Below, in pieces: positions 1 through 9,114 of a stretch of DNA of 64,000 nucleotides. The position numbers were made by a program, and so were the translations under genes. Within the stretch, counting starts at the first letter, position 1, and the number at the start of each line of letters is the position of its first letter. The stretch comes from Bacillus massiliigorillae (GTDB taxonomy: Bacteria; Bacillota; Bacilli; Bacillales; DSM-1321), in NCBI RefSeq assembly GCF_000380245.2, contig NZ_HG428741.1:2864163-2928162 (forward strand), written 5' to 3'. The notes beneath the pieces were generated by a model. It had not been told where the DNA came from. It made no database searches and saw nothing but the letters and a program-made list of their open reading frames with translations.

Positions 1-5
1 TTACT

Positions 6-656
6 TTAAAAATCCAATAACTTCTTCTTTAACGCATATTCCACTATTTCTGGTCTACTTTTCAAATGAAGCTTTTCCATAATTTTCGACTTATGTGCTT
101 CCACTGTTTTAACAGATATAAATAGTTTTTCTGCTATCTCTTTATTACCGTAGCCTTTTGCCACATGTGTTAATATTTCTAACTCGCGTTGAGAGAGTAC
201 TTTAAATGGATCATGTTCATCTAAATCTTCATTATTCTTAAATACTTCACGAACGAGCAATGTTGCCATTTTCGGTTGAATATATGTACCCCCTTCATAA
301 ACCTTACGAATAGCTGACACTAATTCTTCATCAGGGGCATTTTTTAACACATAACCGGATGCTCCATTTTTCAATACATAAAATAAATATTCTTCTTCAT
401 CGAACATCGTCAAAATGATGATTTTTGTATCTGGAAAATCTTGACTAATTTTCCCGGTCGCAATTAAACCACTCTCTCCTGGAGGCATACTAATATCCAT
501 CAGAAGAATATCAGGTTTATACTCCGCTACCATAGAATAGGCTTCTTTTCCATCAGCCGCTGTTGCCACAACTTCCATGTCTACTTGATAGTTCAAAATC
601 ATCGAAAAACCACTTCGTACAACAGCGTGATCATCCGCAATAACTATTCTAATCAT
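6..656 (-). CDS. nreC: Response regulator NreC (nitrate/oxygen control)
   Basis: NarL/LuxR-family response regulator of 216 aa. A receiver domain fills about residues 1-120, with acidic residues D8-D9 and phospho-acceptor D54 in LLMDISMP. A LuxR helix-turn-helix lies at about 150-205 (LSQRELEILTHVAKGYGNKE, VKTVEAHKSKI). It is the last gene of a nreA-nreB-nreC set directly downstream of narGHJI, and its start overlaps the nreB stop by 4 nt (ATGA), which suggests translational coupling. In Staphylococcus, phosphorylated NreC activates narGHJI and nitrite reductase genes under anoxia; the same role is inferred here from synteny and domain make-up. Confidence 0.9.
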   Translation of the reverse strand: MIRIVIADDHAVVRSGFSMILNYQVDMEVVATAADGKEAYSMVAEYKPDILLMDISMPPGESGLIATGKISQDFPDTKIIILTMFDEEEYLFYVLKNGASGYVLKNAPDEELVSAIRKVYEGGTYIQPKMATLLVREVFKNNEDLDEHDPFKVLSQRELEILTHVAKGYGNKEIAEKLFISVKTVEAHKSKIMEKLHLKSRPEIVEYALKKKLLDF

Positions 657-1729
657 TTCATTTCCTCCTCTGTTTGATTCAAAAACAAAGGGATACTGAG
701 TTGTATAGCTGTCCCCTTCTCAACTTCAGATTTAACTGTCAAATTACCATTAACAAGCTCTGCCCGCTCACGCATTCCATAAAGACCAAGTCCCGTTCCT
801 TTTACTTCGATTGCATTTACATCAAATCCCGTTCCTTCATCCTTCACTATAAGATGTAGCTTCTCATTCTCTTCGAATAAGTTTACTTCGATTTGATCTA
901 CATCTGCATATTTGGTGGCATTAAGGATTGCTTCCTGACCAATTCGATACACAACTGTTTCTATTTCATTACTATAACGAGCAGCAGATAATGCCGAAGT
1001 AAATAAAACAACAATTCCATAATTATTTTCTACCCATTTGAAATGAGAACGAAAAGCTGCTTCTAATCCTAAGTCATCCAAAGCCGCTGGTCGTAATTCA
1101 ACAGAAATATTTCGTATATCATCTAATATTCTTGATAAAGCTGTCTCAGTTTGTTTTAGTTTACCTTGAACATCTTCATCCAAATTCATATATTTCAATA
1201 AACGTATATCCACTAATGTACTTAATAATTCTTGTGCAACACCATCATGTAAATCACGAGAAATTCTCTTTCTTTCATTTTCCTGAGCTTTAATCACATT
1301 TTTCATTCGATTTCTCTCATACAGCATCTCTCTCGTTTTATATTGTTTTGTCACATCTAGAACCGTTAAAACACTAATTCCATTCTCTTCATCGATGAGA
1401 GTAAAGCTTGCAGTAAAGGGTAAAACACCATCTTTTTTTGTTTGTAAATATATTTGGAAAGAAGAGAAATTTTGATTTGGCTCCTTTAAATAACACTTCA
1501 AGCATGTTTGCTGTTCTTCCTCACTTGTAAACCCTTTACAAAAGTGACAAATCGACTGAGATTGTCTCAATTGTGTACAATCCATACTATCTAAATCTAA
1601 TAATGATTCAGCAACTGGATTAATGGCAAGTAGTTGTGAATCCTGATCAAAAAATAATATTCCAGCAGAGCTATTATGATATAGATTCATCATAGCTTCA
1701 TTTAATTGAAAACCATTATGACAAATCAA
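653..1729 (-). CDS. nreB: Oxygen-sensing histidine kinase NreB
   Basis: Cytoplasmic sensor kinase of 358 aa. The N-terminal PAS-like part carries four cysteines spaced C61-X2-C64-X11-C76-X2-C79, the arrangement that binds the oxygen-labile [4Fe-4S] cluster of staphylococcal NreB. A HisKA_3 dimerisation motif follows (ERKRISRDLHDG, phospho-acceptor H161), then a HATPase domain with GTGLGLYGMRERA. No membrane segment is present, consistent with a soluble oxygen sensor. The start is a TTG 10 nt after GAGGAG, and it overlaps the end of nreA by 14 nt. Loss of the cluster in oxygen is expected to switch off phosphorylation of NreC. Confidence 0.9.
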   Translation of the reverse strand: MICHNGFQLNEAMMNLYHNSSAGILFFDQDSQLLAINPVAESLLDLDSMDCTQLRQSQSICHFCKGFTSEEEQQTCLKCYLKEPNQNFSSFQIYLQTKKDGVLPFTASFTLIDEENGISVLTVLDVTKQYKTREMLYERNRMKNVIKAQENERKRISRDLHDGVAQELLSTLVDIRLLKYMNLDEDVQGKLKQTETALSRILDDIRNISVELRPAALDDLGLEAAFRSHFKWVENNYGIVVLFTSALSAARYSNEIETVVYRIGQEAILNATKYADVDQIEVNLFEENEKLHLIVKDEGTGFDVNAIEVKGTGLGLYGMRERAELVNGNLTVKSEVEKGTAIQLSIPLFLNQTEEEMK

Positions 1730-2189
1730 AGCTCTTCATCTCCTCAGAATAAAATGATTCAAATTCAGGAATGACTTTTTGCTTAAATTCACGAAATAAT
1801 TCTTCCGTAACGCCATCTTCATAGCGAAAAGCTACTAACAGGATTGCTACTAAACAGCCTTGGTGAAATAACGGAATAGCTCCTAAACTTTTTAATCGTT
1901 CAGAAATGATTATTGGATAACTAATTAACTCAGAATGAGGCACTTCTTGTGTAATATTTTTCATCAATAATGGTTTTTCTGTTTTATAAACAATACCTGC
2001 TATTCCTTTACCGGATTGTAAAACGATTCGTTTATATCGATTATTCAAGTTTCCAGAAGCATAATGCCACTTTAATGTAGGAAATTCTATATTTTTTTGC
2101 ACTATTGTTAATGTAACTAAATCAAACGCAAATTCATTACGTATATGATCTAGCTCTTGCTGAATTTTTAAATTAGCTTGTTCATTCAT
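1716..2189 (-). CDS. nreA: Nitrate receptor NreA (GAF domain)
   Basis: GAF-domain protein of about 157 aa. In staphylococci NreA binds nitrate and restrains NreB when nitrate is absent. The frame can be read 18 codons further upstream, but ATG at 2189 is preceded by AAGGAG with 8-nt spacing, so I use it. The middle of the protein (NRYKRIVLQSGKGIAGIVYK) has the typical GAF pattern. The gene lies 130 nt downstream of narI, after a terminator-like hairpin, and overlaps nreB. It may therefore have its own promoter or be read partly through from narGHJI. Confidence 0.82.
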   Translation of the reverse strand: MNEQANLKIQQELDHIRNEFAFDLVTLTIVQKNIEFPTLKWHYASGNLNNRYKRIVLQSGKGIAGIVYKTEKPLLMKNITQEVPHSELISYPIIISERLKSLGAIPLFHQGCLVAILLVAFRYEDGVTEELFREFKQKVIPEFESFYSEEMKSFDLS

Positions 2190-2293
2190 ACATAACACTC
2201 CTTCATATAGAGCGCACTTTAGTAAGAGTTCTCTTTTATTCAATTTCAGTAAATATAATCTTATATTATTGTAATATAACTACAAAAGATAAA

Positions 2294-2321
2294 AAAGAAG
2301 AAGGTTAGCCCCTCTTCTTTA
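2294..2321 (-). terminator. Hairpin with U-run after narI
   Basis: Read on the minus strand, the narI stop codon runs straight into AAAGAAGAGGGG, a short loop, CCTTCTTCTTT and a T-run. This is a terminator or attenuator between narGHJI and nreABC. It would make the regulator genes less expressed than the enzyme genes. Confidence 0.6.
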
Positions 2322-3002
2322 TCTTTTATTTCTTCTATATATAATATAACTTCTATTAATGTAGCTAACAGGAACACTCCACACGTGAACAAGTCGAGTA
2401 AATGGCCACATTGCAAAAATAAATAGTCCCGTAAGAATATGAATTTTAAAACTTAGTGGCACATTAGCCATTAATGAAGCATCAGGACTAAAGATAAAGA
2501 GATTTCTAAACCATACAGAAATCGTTTCACGATAATCAAAGCTTGGCTCAACAACATTAGTTACAACCGTACTATACGTACCCATAATCACAATGAATAA
2601 TAATAAAACGTTAACAATCAGGTCAGATACTGAGCTTAATTGACGAACGCTCTTTTTAGTAAATCGACGAGATGTTAATACAATCATACCGGCCAATGTA
2701 ATAAATCCAAATATACTACCAATATATACTGCTCCAATATGATATAAATGGTCATTTACTCCAATAGCATGCAACCATTCTTTAGGAATAACAAGTCCAG
2801 CAACATGTCCTAATATTACTGGAATAACCCCAATATGAAACAGTATACTACCAACCATTAACTGTTTCTTCTCAACAAATTCACTTGATTTAGCCGTCCA
2901 ACCAAATTGATCTGTCTTATATCGGAATATATGCCCGACAATACATGTTGCTACAGCAAGATAAGGCACTATTACCCATAGAAATTGTTCGATCATATTC
3001 AT
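2319..3002 (-). CDS. narI: Respiratory nitrate reductase gamma subunit (cytochrome b) NarI
   Basis: Integral membrane di-haem cytochrome b of about 227 aa that takes electrons from menaquinol and passes them to NarH. Five hydrophobic segments are visible, with histidines in places expected for haem ligands (VGHIFRYK near the N terminus, FHIGVIPVILGHVAG, HILTGLF and RLVHVWSVP near the C terminus). The ATG at 3002 overlaps the narJ stop (TGATG) and follows GGAGGAG by 5 nt. ATG at 2996 is an alternative start. It is the last gene of narGHJI. Confidence 0.93.
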   Translation of the reverse strand: MNMIEQFLWVIVPYLAVATCIVGHIFRYKTDQFGWTAKSSEFVEKKQLMVGSILFHIGVIPVILGHVAGLVIPKEWLHAIGVNDHLYHIGAVYIGSIFGFITLAGMIVLTSRRFTKKSVRQLSSVSDLIVNVLLLFIVIMGTYSTVVTNVVEPSFDYRETISVWFRNLFIFSPDASLMANVPLSFKIHILTGLFIFAMWPFTRLVHVWSVPVSYINRSYIIYRRNKR

Positions 3003-3562
3003 CACTGCTCCTCCTGTTCAATACAGGCTTTAAACGTCTCACGTAACGCATTAATTAAATAGAAATATGGTGTATCACTGTCCTTTAACGATTGTAAAAG
3101 ATGATACGTTCCATCTTCTAAAACTGCAAGCATCATATCAAAACTTTCTTGTGCTCTTTGATCTCCTGACCATTCTGCAGCGAATAAAAATTCGCACATT
3201 AATGGGAGGTAATCAGAAAGTTCTTCTTTTGCCATATCTAGTCCAAACATTTCGTACATTACTTTAAGCTTTGCAAGCATTTGTCCGCGTTCTTTCGTAT
3301 CGTTAAATTTAAAATACGTCATATAAAGCGTAGATTTCTTATCAAAATCAAATGTTTTTACATACATTTCTTCAATTTCTTCTAAGCTATATTCTTGTAT
3401 TAAATTCCAATACTTTTTAATATCTTCATATCCTGGCTCTGAGGAGTCAAATGACTCCTCAAAAACCATCGGATGAAAATGGAGTTTTTCTGGATAACTC
3501 AACTGTTGAGCAAAGAAACCGAAAGCATGTTTATGTTCATAAAGCTTCTGTAAACTAATCAC
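3002..3562 (-). CDS. narJ: Nitrate reductase assembly chaperone NarJ
   Basis: Delta-subunit chaperone of the TorD/NarJ type, about 186 aa. It helps insert the molybdenum cofactor into NarG before membrane docking and is not part of the final enzyme. The frame is open 21 codons further upstream inside narH, but the GTG at 3562 lies 8 nt after GGAGG and overlaps the narH stop by 8 nt. That start gives a length close to the 184 aa I recall for the B. subtilis protein. The protein is mainly helical and acidic, as usual for the family. Confidence 0.88.
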   Translation of the reverse strand: MISLQKLYEHKHAFGFFAQQLSYPEKLHFHPMVFEESFDSSEPGYEDIKKYWNLIQEYSLEEIEEMYVKTFDFDKKSTLYMTYFKFNDTKERGQMLAKLKVMYEMFGLDMAKEELSDYLPLMCEFLFAAEWSGDQRAQESFDMMLAVLEDGTYHLLQSLKDSDTPYFYLINALRETFKACIEQEEQ

Positions 3563-5093
3563 GCCAAATTCCTCCATAGAAGTTTTCTTCGTAAATTTCT
3601 TTACCACTCTTATTTGTTGAACCACTCATTACTCCGCAACCGCCGCAATCCATATTGTAGCCTTCCATACCTTGTGCACGATAAGGGTCCAAATGAGCCT
3701 CTTTATGAGACGTTGGAATAACAAAACGATCTTCATATTTAGCAATTGCTAATAAACGATACATCGCTTCAATTTGCGCAGCGGTTAATCCTACACGTTC
3801 TAATCTCGATTCATCAAATTCTTTACCAGATGATTTAGCACGCATATACAGACGCATCATCGCCATTTTTTGTAATGATTCTTTTACAGTTACCGTATCA
3901 CCAGCTGTAAGCATATTCGCAATAAATTGAATAGGCGTACGCATTTCTTCAATAGCTGGGAATATTGAATCTGGATTTTGAATTGAATCCTTACCTTCAA
4001 AATAACTCATAATCGGACTAAGCGGTGGAACATACCAAACCATAGGAAGTGTACGATATTCTGGGTGAAGTGGGAATGCTAGCTTGTACTCAATTGCCAA
4101 CTTATAAACTGGCGAATTTTGCGCAGCTTCAATCCACTTATCTGCTACACCGTCTTTTTTCGCTTGTTCGATTATCTTTGGATCGTTTGGATCAAGGAAT
4201 AAACTACATTGTGCTTTGTATAGTTCTTTTTCGTCTTGAATTGATGCTACTTCTGATACTCTATCAGCATCGTATAATAAAACGCCTAGATAACGGATAC
4301 GTCCTGTACATGTTTCAGAACATACAGTCGGTAACCCTGCTTCAATTCGTGGGAAACAGAATGTACATTTCTCTGCTTTATTCGTTTTCCAGTTGAAATA
4401 CACTTTCTTATAAGGACATCCAGTCATACAATAGCGCCATCCACGACATGCCTCTTGGTCTACTAACACAATGCCGTCCTCATCACGCTTATACATTGCA
4501 CCAGACGGACAAGATGCTACACAAGCTGGGTTCAAGCAATGTTCACATAGGCGTGGTAAATACGTCATAAATGCTTGTTCAAAATTAAATTTAATATCTT
4601 CTTCGATTTTCTCGATATTAGGGTCTTTCGGACCTGTAACATGAGCACCCGCTAAATCATCTTCCCAGTTAGGACCCCATTCTAAATCCATTTTTTCACC
4701 TGTAATAACAGAGTGTGGGCGTGCCACTGGTTGATGTTTTTTCTCACCAGCATTTGTTAAATGCTCGTAATTATATGTCCAAGGCTCATAGTAATCCTTT
4801 AACTCAGGCATATCAGGATTATAGAAAATCTTCGCTAAAGCAATTTTTGATAATTTACTACCTGCTTTTAAATCTAGCTTTCCGTTCTTTAATTCCCAAC
4901 CACCTTTGTATTGTGATTGATCTTCCCATCTCTTTGGATAACCGATACCTGGTTTTGTCTCTACATTGTTAAACCACATATATTCTGCACCTGGACGATT
5001 CGTCCAAGTGTTTTTACAAGTCACGCTACAGGTGTGGCATCCGATACATTTGTCAAGGTTCAATACCATTGCTACTTGCGCTTTAATCTTCAA
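3555..5093 (-). CDS. narH: Respiratory nitrate reductase beta subunit (Fe-S) NarH
   Basis: Electron-transfer subunit of 512 aa carrying four iron-sulfur clusters. Four cysteine groups are visible: NLDKCIGCHTCSVTCKNTW near residue 16, CEHCLNPACVASCPSG near 185, CRGWRYCMTGCP near 217, and KCTFCFPRIEAGLPTVCSETC near 245. The tryptophan in the third group is characteristic of the [3Fe-4S] cluster of NarH. It passes electrons from NarI to NarG on the cytoplasmic face. It overlaps the narG stop by 11 nt. The C-terminal tail, rich in Gly and Cys (MDCGGCGVMSG), is somewhat longer than I recall for B. subtilis. Confidence 0.96.
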   Translation of the reverse strand: MKIKAQVAMVLNLDKCIGCHTCSVTCKNTWTNRPGAEYMWFNNVETKPGIGYPKRWEDQSQYKGGWELKNGKLDLKAGSKLSKIALAKIFYNPDMPELKDYYEPWTYNYEHLTNAGEKKHQPVARPHSVITGEKMDLEWGPNWEDDLAGAHVTGPKDPNIEKIEEDIKFNFEQAFMTYLPRLCEHCLNPACVASCPSGAMYKRDEDGIVLVDQEACRGWRYCMTGCPYKKVYFNWKTNKAEKCTFCFPRIEAGLPTVCSETCTGRIRYLGVLLYDADRVSEVASIQDEKELYKAQCSLFLDPNDPKIIEQAKKDGVADKWIEAAQNSPVYKLAIEYKLAFPLHPEYRTLPMVWYVPPLSPIMSYFEGKDSIQNPDSIFPAIEEMRTPIQFIANMLTAGDTVTVKESLQKMAMMRLYMRAKSSGKEFDESRLERVGLTAAQIEAMYRLLAIAKYEDRFVIPTSHKEAHLDPYRAQGMEGYNMDCGGCGVMSGSTNKSGKEIYEENFYGGIWRD

Positions 5094-8000
5094 GCCACTT
5101 TACCTCCTTCATTTTGCGGACTGCAACATATACATCCCGCTGATTTCCGATTGGACCATAATAGTTAAATCCATAACTTAATTGTGCATAGCCACCAACC
5201 ATTTGTGTTGGTTTCACATGAATTCTAGTTGGTGCATTATGGCTACCACCACGTTCATTTGTAATTTCCGAACCTGGAACGTTGATGTGCTTGTCTTGTG
5301 CATGATACATGAACATCGTACCTTTAGGCATTTTATGACTGACTACTGCACGCGCTGTAACAACACCATTTCGGTTATAAATTTCAAGCCAATCATTATC
5401 TTTAATATCATTTGAATCAGCATCTTCATTATTAAGCCAAACCGTTGGACCTCCACGGAATAATGTCAGCATGTGTTGATTATCTTGGTACATACTATGA
5501 ACATTCCACTTACCATGTGGAGTTAAATAACGAAGTACTAGTGAATCTTGTCCACCAATAATTTGCTTATCTTTCGAACCAAATACCATTGGTGGTAATG
5601 TTGGTTTAAAGACTGGTAAAGCTTCACCAAACTGCAAGAAAATTTCATGGTCAATATAGAAATGCTGTCTTCCTGTTAATGTTCTAAATGGAACAAGACG
5701 TTCAATATTCGTTGTAAATGGCGAATAACGTCTACCCATTTTATTAGAACCAGGGAATACAGGTGTCGGAATTACTTCACGTGGCTGTGCTGTAATGTTT
5801 TCAAAAGTAATTTTTTCCGCAGCACGGTCCGCTGAAATATCTTTTAACTCTACGCCTGTATCTTCTTCAGCCGCTTCCCAAGCACGTTGAGATACTTTAC
5901 CATTTGTTGCAGAAGATAGATTTAAGATGGCATTTGCAGCTTGTCGAGCTGATTGTAATTTAGGTAAACCATTTTTAATTGATTCATCCGAATACATACC
6001 ATTTACATGTTTTAATTCTTCAAATTCTTCCGCTACTGAGAAATTAACACCATGAGCGCCGACTTTCCCTTTCGATAAGTTAGGTCCTAGCGTAATAAAC
6101 TTGTCATAAATCTTCGTATAATCACGTTCAACTACAGCAAGCCCTGGCATCGTTTTGCCTGGAATCGCTTCGATTTCACCTTTTTTCCAATCTTTAATAA
6201 CGCCATAAGGTTGAGCGATTTCATTGATTGAATCATGTCCAAGTGGTGATGTTACAACATCTTTATGCACACCTGGAAGATGTGTTTTCGCCATTTCAGA
6301 GAATGTCTGCGCTAGTGTTTTATAAATATCCCAATCCGATCTAGATTCCCAAAGTGGGTCTACCGCCGGATTAAATGGGTGAATAAATGGATGCATATCT
6401 GTAGAAGATATATCTGTCTTCTCATACCAAGTAGCAGCAGGTAACACAACATCTGCATACATCGGTGTTGCTGTCATACGGAAATCAAGTGCAACTAAAA
6501 GGTCTAATTTACCTTCTACATCTTCTCGCCATGTAATTTCTTCCGGTTTCTCATCTACATTTGGTTGAGATAATAAACCATTATGTGTTCCAAGTAGATG
6601 CTTCATGAAATATTCCTGTCCTTTAGCTGAACTTGAAATTAAGTTCGAGCGCCATACAAATAAAGAACGAGGGAAGTTTTCAGGTGCATCTGGATCTTCC
6701 ACTGCAAACTGCGTTGCTCCAGAAGTAATTTGATTTAGAGCATGTTTTACGATTTCTTCATTCGTTGTCTTTCCTTGCTCTTTCGCTTCTTCTGCAAACT
6801 TCAAGCTACTCTTATTAAACTGTGGATATGAAGGAAGCCAACCTAGACGAGCAGCCAATACATTATAGTCAGCAGGATGTTTATAACGAATATCTCTACT
6901 TGTTGGTGACTGCAATGCATCTACACCGGTCTCCTCATACTTCCATTGATCCGTTGCAAAATAATAGAATGATGTAGCGTTTTGTAAGCGTGGTGGACCT
7001 TGCCAGTCTTTAGCAAACGCAACTGTTGACCAGCCTTCAATTGGACGACATTTTTCTTGTCCAACATAGTGCGCCCAGCCACCACCATTAACACCTTGAG
7101 AAGCAGTTAACACGACTAGATTAAGTATTGAACGATAGATCGTATCACTATTAAACCAGTGGTTGACACCCGCTCCCATAATAATCATTGAGCGACCTTC
7201 TGTATCAATTGAGTTTTGCGCAAATTCACGAGCAACTTGAACAACAAGAGATGGCTTAACACCTGTATGTTGCTCTTGCCATGCTGGTGTATAGTGAGAT
7301 GCTGCATCTTCATAGCTTTTCGCGTTAAACTCACTGTCGATACGACTTACACCATATTGACTCAACATTAAGTCATAAACAGTAGCAACTAACTTTTCCG
7401 TTCCATCTGCTAGTTTCACTTTTTTCGTTGGAATAACACGTTTGAATGTGCCATTCTGTTTATTATCAAAGAACGGGAATACAATTTCATTCCACTCAGC
7501 TTCATGCTTTTCAATAGATAAAGCTGGCTCAATCATTGTTCCATCTTCACGTTCAAGAATTAAGTTCCACTTCTTATCTTCTTCCCAACGTTGTCCCATC
7601 GTACCGTTTGGAACGATGATTTCATTCGCTGTTTTATCGAAGATTACTGGCTTCCACTCAGCGTGTTGTGATGTTTCACCGAAATCACTTGCACGTAAGA
7701 AGCGACCTGCTTTTAAGCTTCCTTCATGTTCATCTAACATGATTAAGAAAGGCATATCTGTATATTGTTTTGCATAGTTCAAGAACATTGGCTCCTGACG
7801 TTCTACGTAAAACTCTTTTAAGATAACGTGCGTCATAGCTTGCGCTACTGCAGCATCCGTACCTGGGTTTGGAGCTAACCAATTATCAGCGAATTTAACA
7901 TTCTCAGCATAATCCGGCGCAACAGAGACAACTTTTGTGCCTTTATAACGAACCTCTGTCATAAAGTGAGCATCTGGAGTACGTGTTAAAGGTACATTAG

Positions 8001-8757
8001 AGCCCCACATAATTAAATAACCGGCGTTATACCAATCACTTGATTCAGGCACATCGGTTTGTTCTCCCCAAATTTGTGGAGATGCAGGTGGTAAGTCAGC
8101 ATACCAATCGTAGAAACTTAACATTTCTCCACCTAATAAAGAGATAAAACGAGCACCAGATGCATAACTGATCATCGACATCGCTGGAATTGGTGTAAAA
8201 CCAGCAATACGGTCTGGACCATATTTACGAATTGTATAAATTAATTGAGCAGAAATTAATCGGTTGGCATCTTCCCATTTAACACGAACATGTCCACCTT
8301 TACCTCTAGCTTGCTTATATGCTTTTGATTTTTCAGGATTTTCTACAATACTAGCCCAAGCATCAATTGGGTTTGTATGTTCTTTCAATGCTTGTTGCCA
8401 CATACGCCATAGTTTCCCACGAACATAAGGATACTTCACACGTAACGGGCTATATTCATACCAAGAAAATGATGCTCCACGAGGGCAACCACGCGGTTCA
8501 AATTCTGGCATATCAGGACCACATGAAGGGTAATCAATTTGCTGATTTTCCCAAGTTATAATTCCACTTTTAACAAATACTTTCCAACTACAAGAACCTG
8601 TACAGTTAACACCATGCGTTGTTCTTACAACTTTGTCATGTGACCAGCGTTGACGATACATGTTTTCCCATTCTCTGCTCTTTTCTTCAAGAATCGACCA
8701 GTCTCCAGAAAAACGCTCTGTCGGTTTAAAGAATTTTAGTCCAAATTTGTTTTTCAT
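5083..8757 (-). CDS. narG: Respiratory nitrate reductase alpha subunit (molybdoenzyme) NarG
   Basis: Catalytic subunit of 1224 aa that reduces nitrate to nitrite with a bis-molybdopterin guanine dinucleotide cofactor. The N-terminal FS0 cluster ligands are visible as H48, C52, C56 and C91 (THGVNCTGSCSW, RGCPRGAS), the His/3Cys pattern of membrane NarG enzymes. DVPESSDWYN probably contains the Asp that ligates molybdenum. Length and sequence run in parallel with B. subtilis NarG from end to end. No Tat signal of the periplasmic type is present. The start ATG follows GGAG at an unusually long 12 nt. It is the first gene of the operon. Confidence 0.97.
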   Translation of the reverse strand: MKNKFGLKFFKPTERFSGDWSILEEKSREWENMYRQRWSHDKVVRTTHGVNCTGSCSWKVFVKSGIITWENQQIDYPSCGPDMPEFEPRGCPRGASFSWYEYSPLRVKYPYVRGKLWRMWQQALKEHTNPIDAWASIVENPEKSKAYKQARGKGGHVRVKWEDANRLISAQLIYTIRKYGPDRIAGFTPIPAMSMISYASGARFISLLGGEMLSFYDWYADLPPASPQIWGEQTDVPESSDWYNAGYLIMWGSNVPLTRTPDAHFMTEVRYKGTKVVSVAPDYAENVKFADNWLAPNPGTDAAVAQAMTHVILKEFYVERQEPMFLNYAKQYTDMPFLIMLDEHEGSLKAGRFLRASDFGETSQHAEWKPVIFDKTANEIIVPNGTMGQRWEEDKKWNLILEREDGTMIEPALSIEKHEAEWNEIVFPFFDNKQNGTFKRVIPTKKVKLADGTEKLVATVYDLMLSQYGVSRIDSEFNAKSYEDAASHYTPAWQEQHTGVKPSLVVQVAREFAQNSIDTEGRSMIIMGAGVNHWFNSDTIYRSILNLVVLTASQGVNGGGWAHYVGQEKCRPIEGWSTVAFAKDWQGPPRLQNATSFYYFATDQWKYEETGVDALQSPTSRDIRYKHPADYNVLAARLGWLPSYPQFNKSSLKFAEEAKEQGKTTNEEIVKHALNQITSGATQFAVEDPDAPENFPRSLFVWRSNLISSSAKGQEYFMKHLLGTHNGLLSQPNVDEKPEEITWREDVEGKLDLLVALDFRMTATPMYADVVLPAATWYEKTDISSTDMHPFIHPFNPAVDPLWESRSDWDIYKTLAQTFSEMAKTHLPGVHKDVVTSPLGHDSINEIAQPYGVIKDWKKGEIEAIPGKTMPGLAVVERDYTKIYDKFITLGPNLSKGKVGAHGVNFSVAEEFEELKHVNGMYSDESIKNGLPKLQSARQAANAILNLSSATNGKVSQRAWEAAEEDTGVELKDISADRAAEKITFENITAQPREVIPTPVFPGSNKMGRRYSPFTTNIERLVPFRTLTGRQHFYIDHEIFLQFGEALPVFKPTLPPMVFGSKDKQIIGGQDSLVLRYLTPHGKWNVHSMYQDNQHMLTLFRGGPTVWLNNEDADSNDIKDNDWLEIYNRNGVVTARAVVSHKMPKGTMFMYHAQDKHINVPGSEITNERGGSHNAPTRIHVKPTQMVGGYAQLSYGFNYYGPIGNQRDVYVAVRKMKEVKWLED

Positions 8758-8881
8758 CGGACAAAACCACTCCTTTTGCAGAATGAAATAGATTGATAGG
8801 GAATCAATTGTTTGTTCATTCTTATATGCTCATTATTGAACAATTATAGGGGGAATACTATTAGGGAAGTTTCTATTTTTC

Positions 8882-8897
8882 GAGGGAAATCCCCTAT
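8882..8897 (-). promoter_or_regulatory. Candidate NreC binding palindrome
   Basis: On the minus strand this reads ATAGGGGATTTCCCTC, a G-run/C-run palindrome (AGGG-N5-CCCT) resembling the GC-rich NreC sites described in Staphylococcus (roughly TAGGG-N4-CCCTA). It sits about 125 nt upstream of the narG start in otherwise AT-rich DNA. The role is inferred from the nearby nreC gene. Confidence 0.5.
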
Positions 8898-8972
8898 CTA
8901 GCAAAAATATACATGCTATCTATTAATAGAAAGAAGATCAATGAAGTCTGCATACATTTTTAGTAAATAATA

Positions 8973-9045
8973 AAGCCCCTTCAAGGACTAATCTGAAATA
9001 GTGTACAAAATAAACGTACTTTCAAATTATCCCTTGAAAGGGCTT
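8973..9045 (-). terminator. Inverted repeat with long loop, possible terminator of the transporter operon
   Basis: The arms AAGCCCCTTCAAGG (8973-8986) and CCTTGAAAGGGCTT (9032-9045) pair with one mismatch around a 45-nt loop. On the minus strand the second arm is followed by a T-rich stretch, so it could end transcription from the transporter genes. The loop is unusually large for a simple terminator, and the structure could instead be a small repeat element. Confidence 0.4.
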
Positions 9046-9114
9046 AGCTCATCTTCTGTTAAGGATCTGCAAGCAACTATGACTATTCATGTTCTTCCTA
9101 TCACTGTAAGTTAT

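Larger units (their letters stand above)
8758..9114. promoter_or_regulatory. Control region upstream of narG
   Basis: This 357-nt gap has no convincing gene. It holds the leader and promoter of narGHJI and the end region of the upstream transporter gene. Visible elements are TAGGGAATCAATT at about 8797, a TTGTTCA/TGAACAA inverted repeat (8812-8818 and 8837-8843), two G-runs near 8850-8870, the NreC-like palindrome at 8882-8897, and a long-loop inverted repeat at 8973-9045. I could not place a consensus Fnr box (TGTGA-N6-TCACA) with confidence. Confidence 0.5.

Noticed and set aside
7442..7777. 111-aa frame antisense to narG
   Set aside because: Fully inside the conserved narG coding sequence; no promoter or ribosome site.
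8812..8843. TTGTTCA/TGAACAA inverted repeat as an Fnr box
   Set aside because: Spacing of 18 nt and half-sites differ from TGTGA-N6-TCACA.
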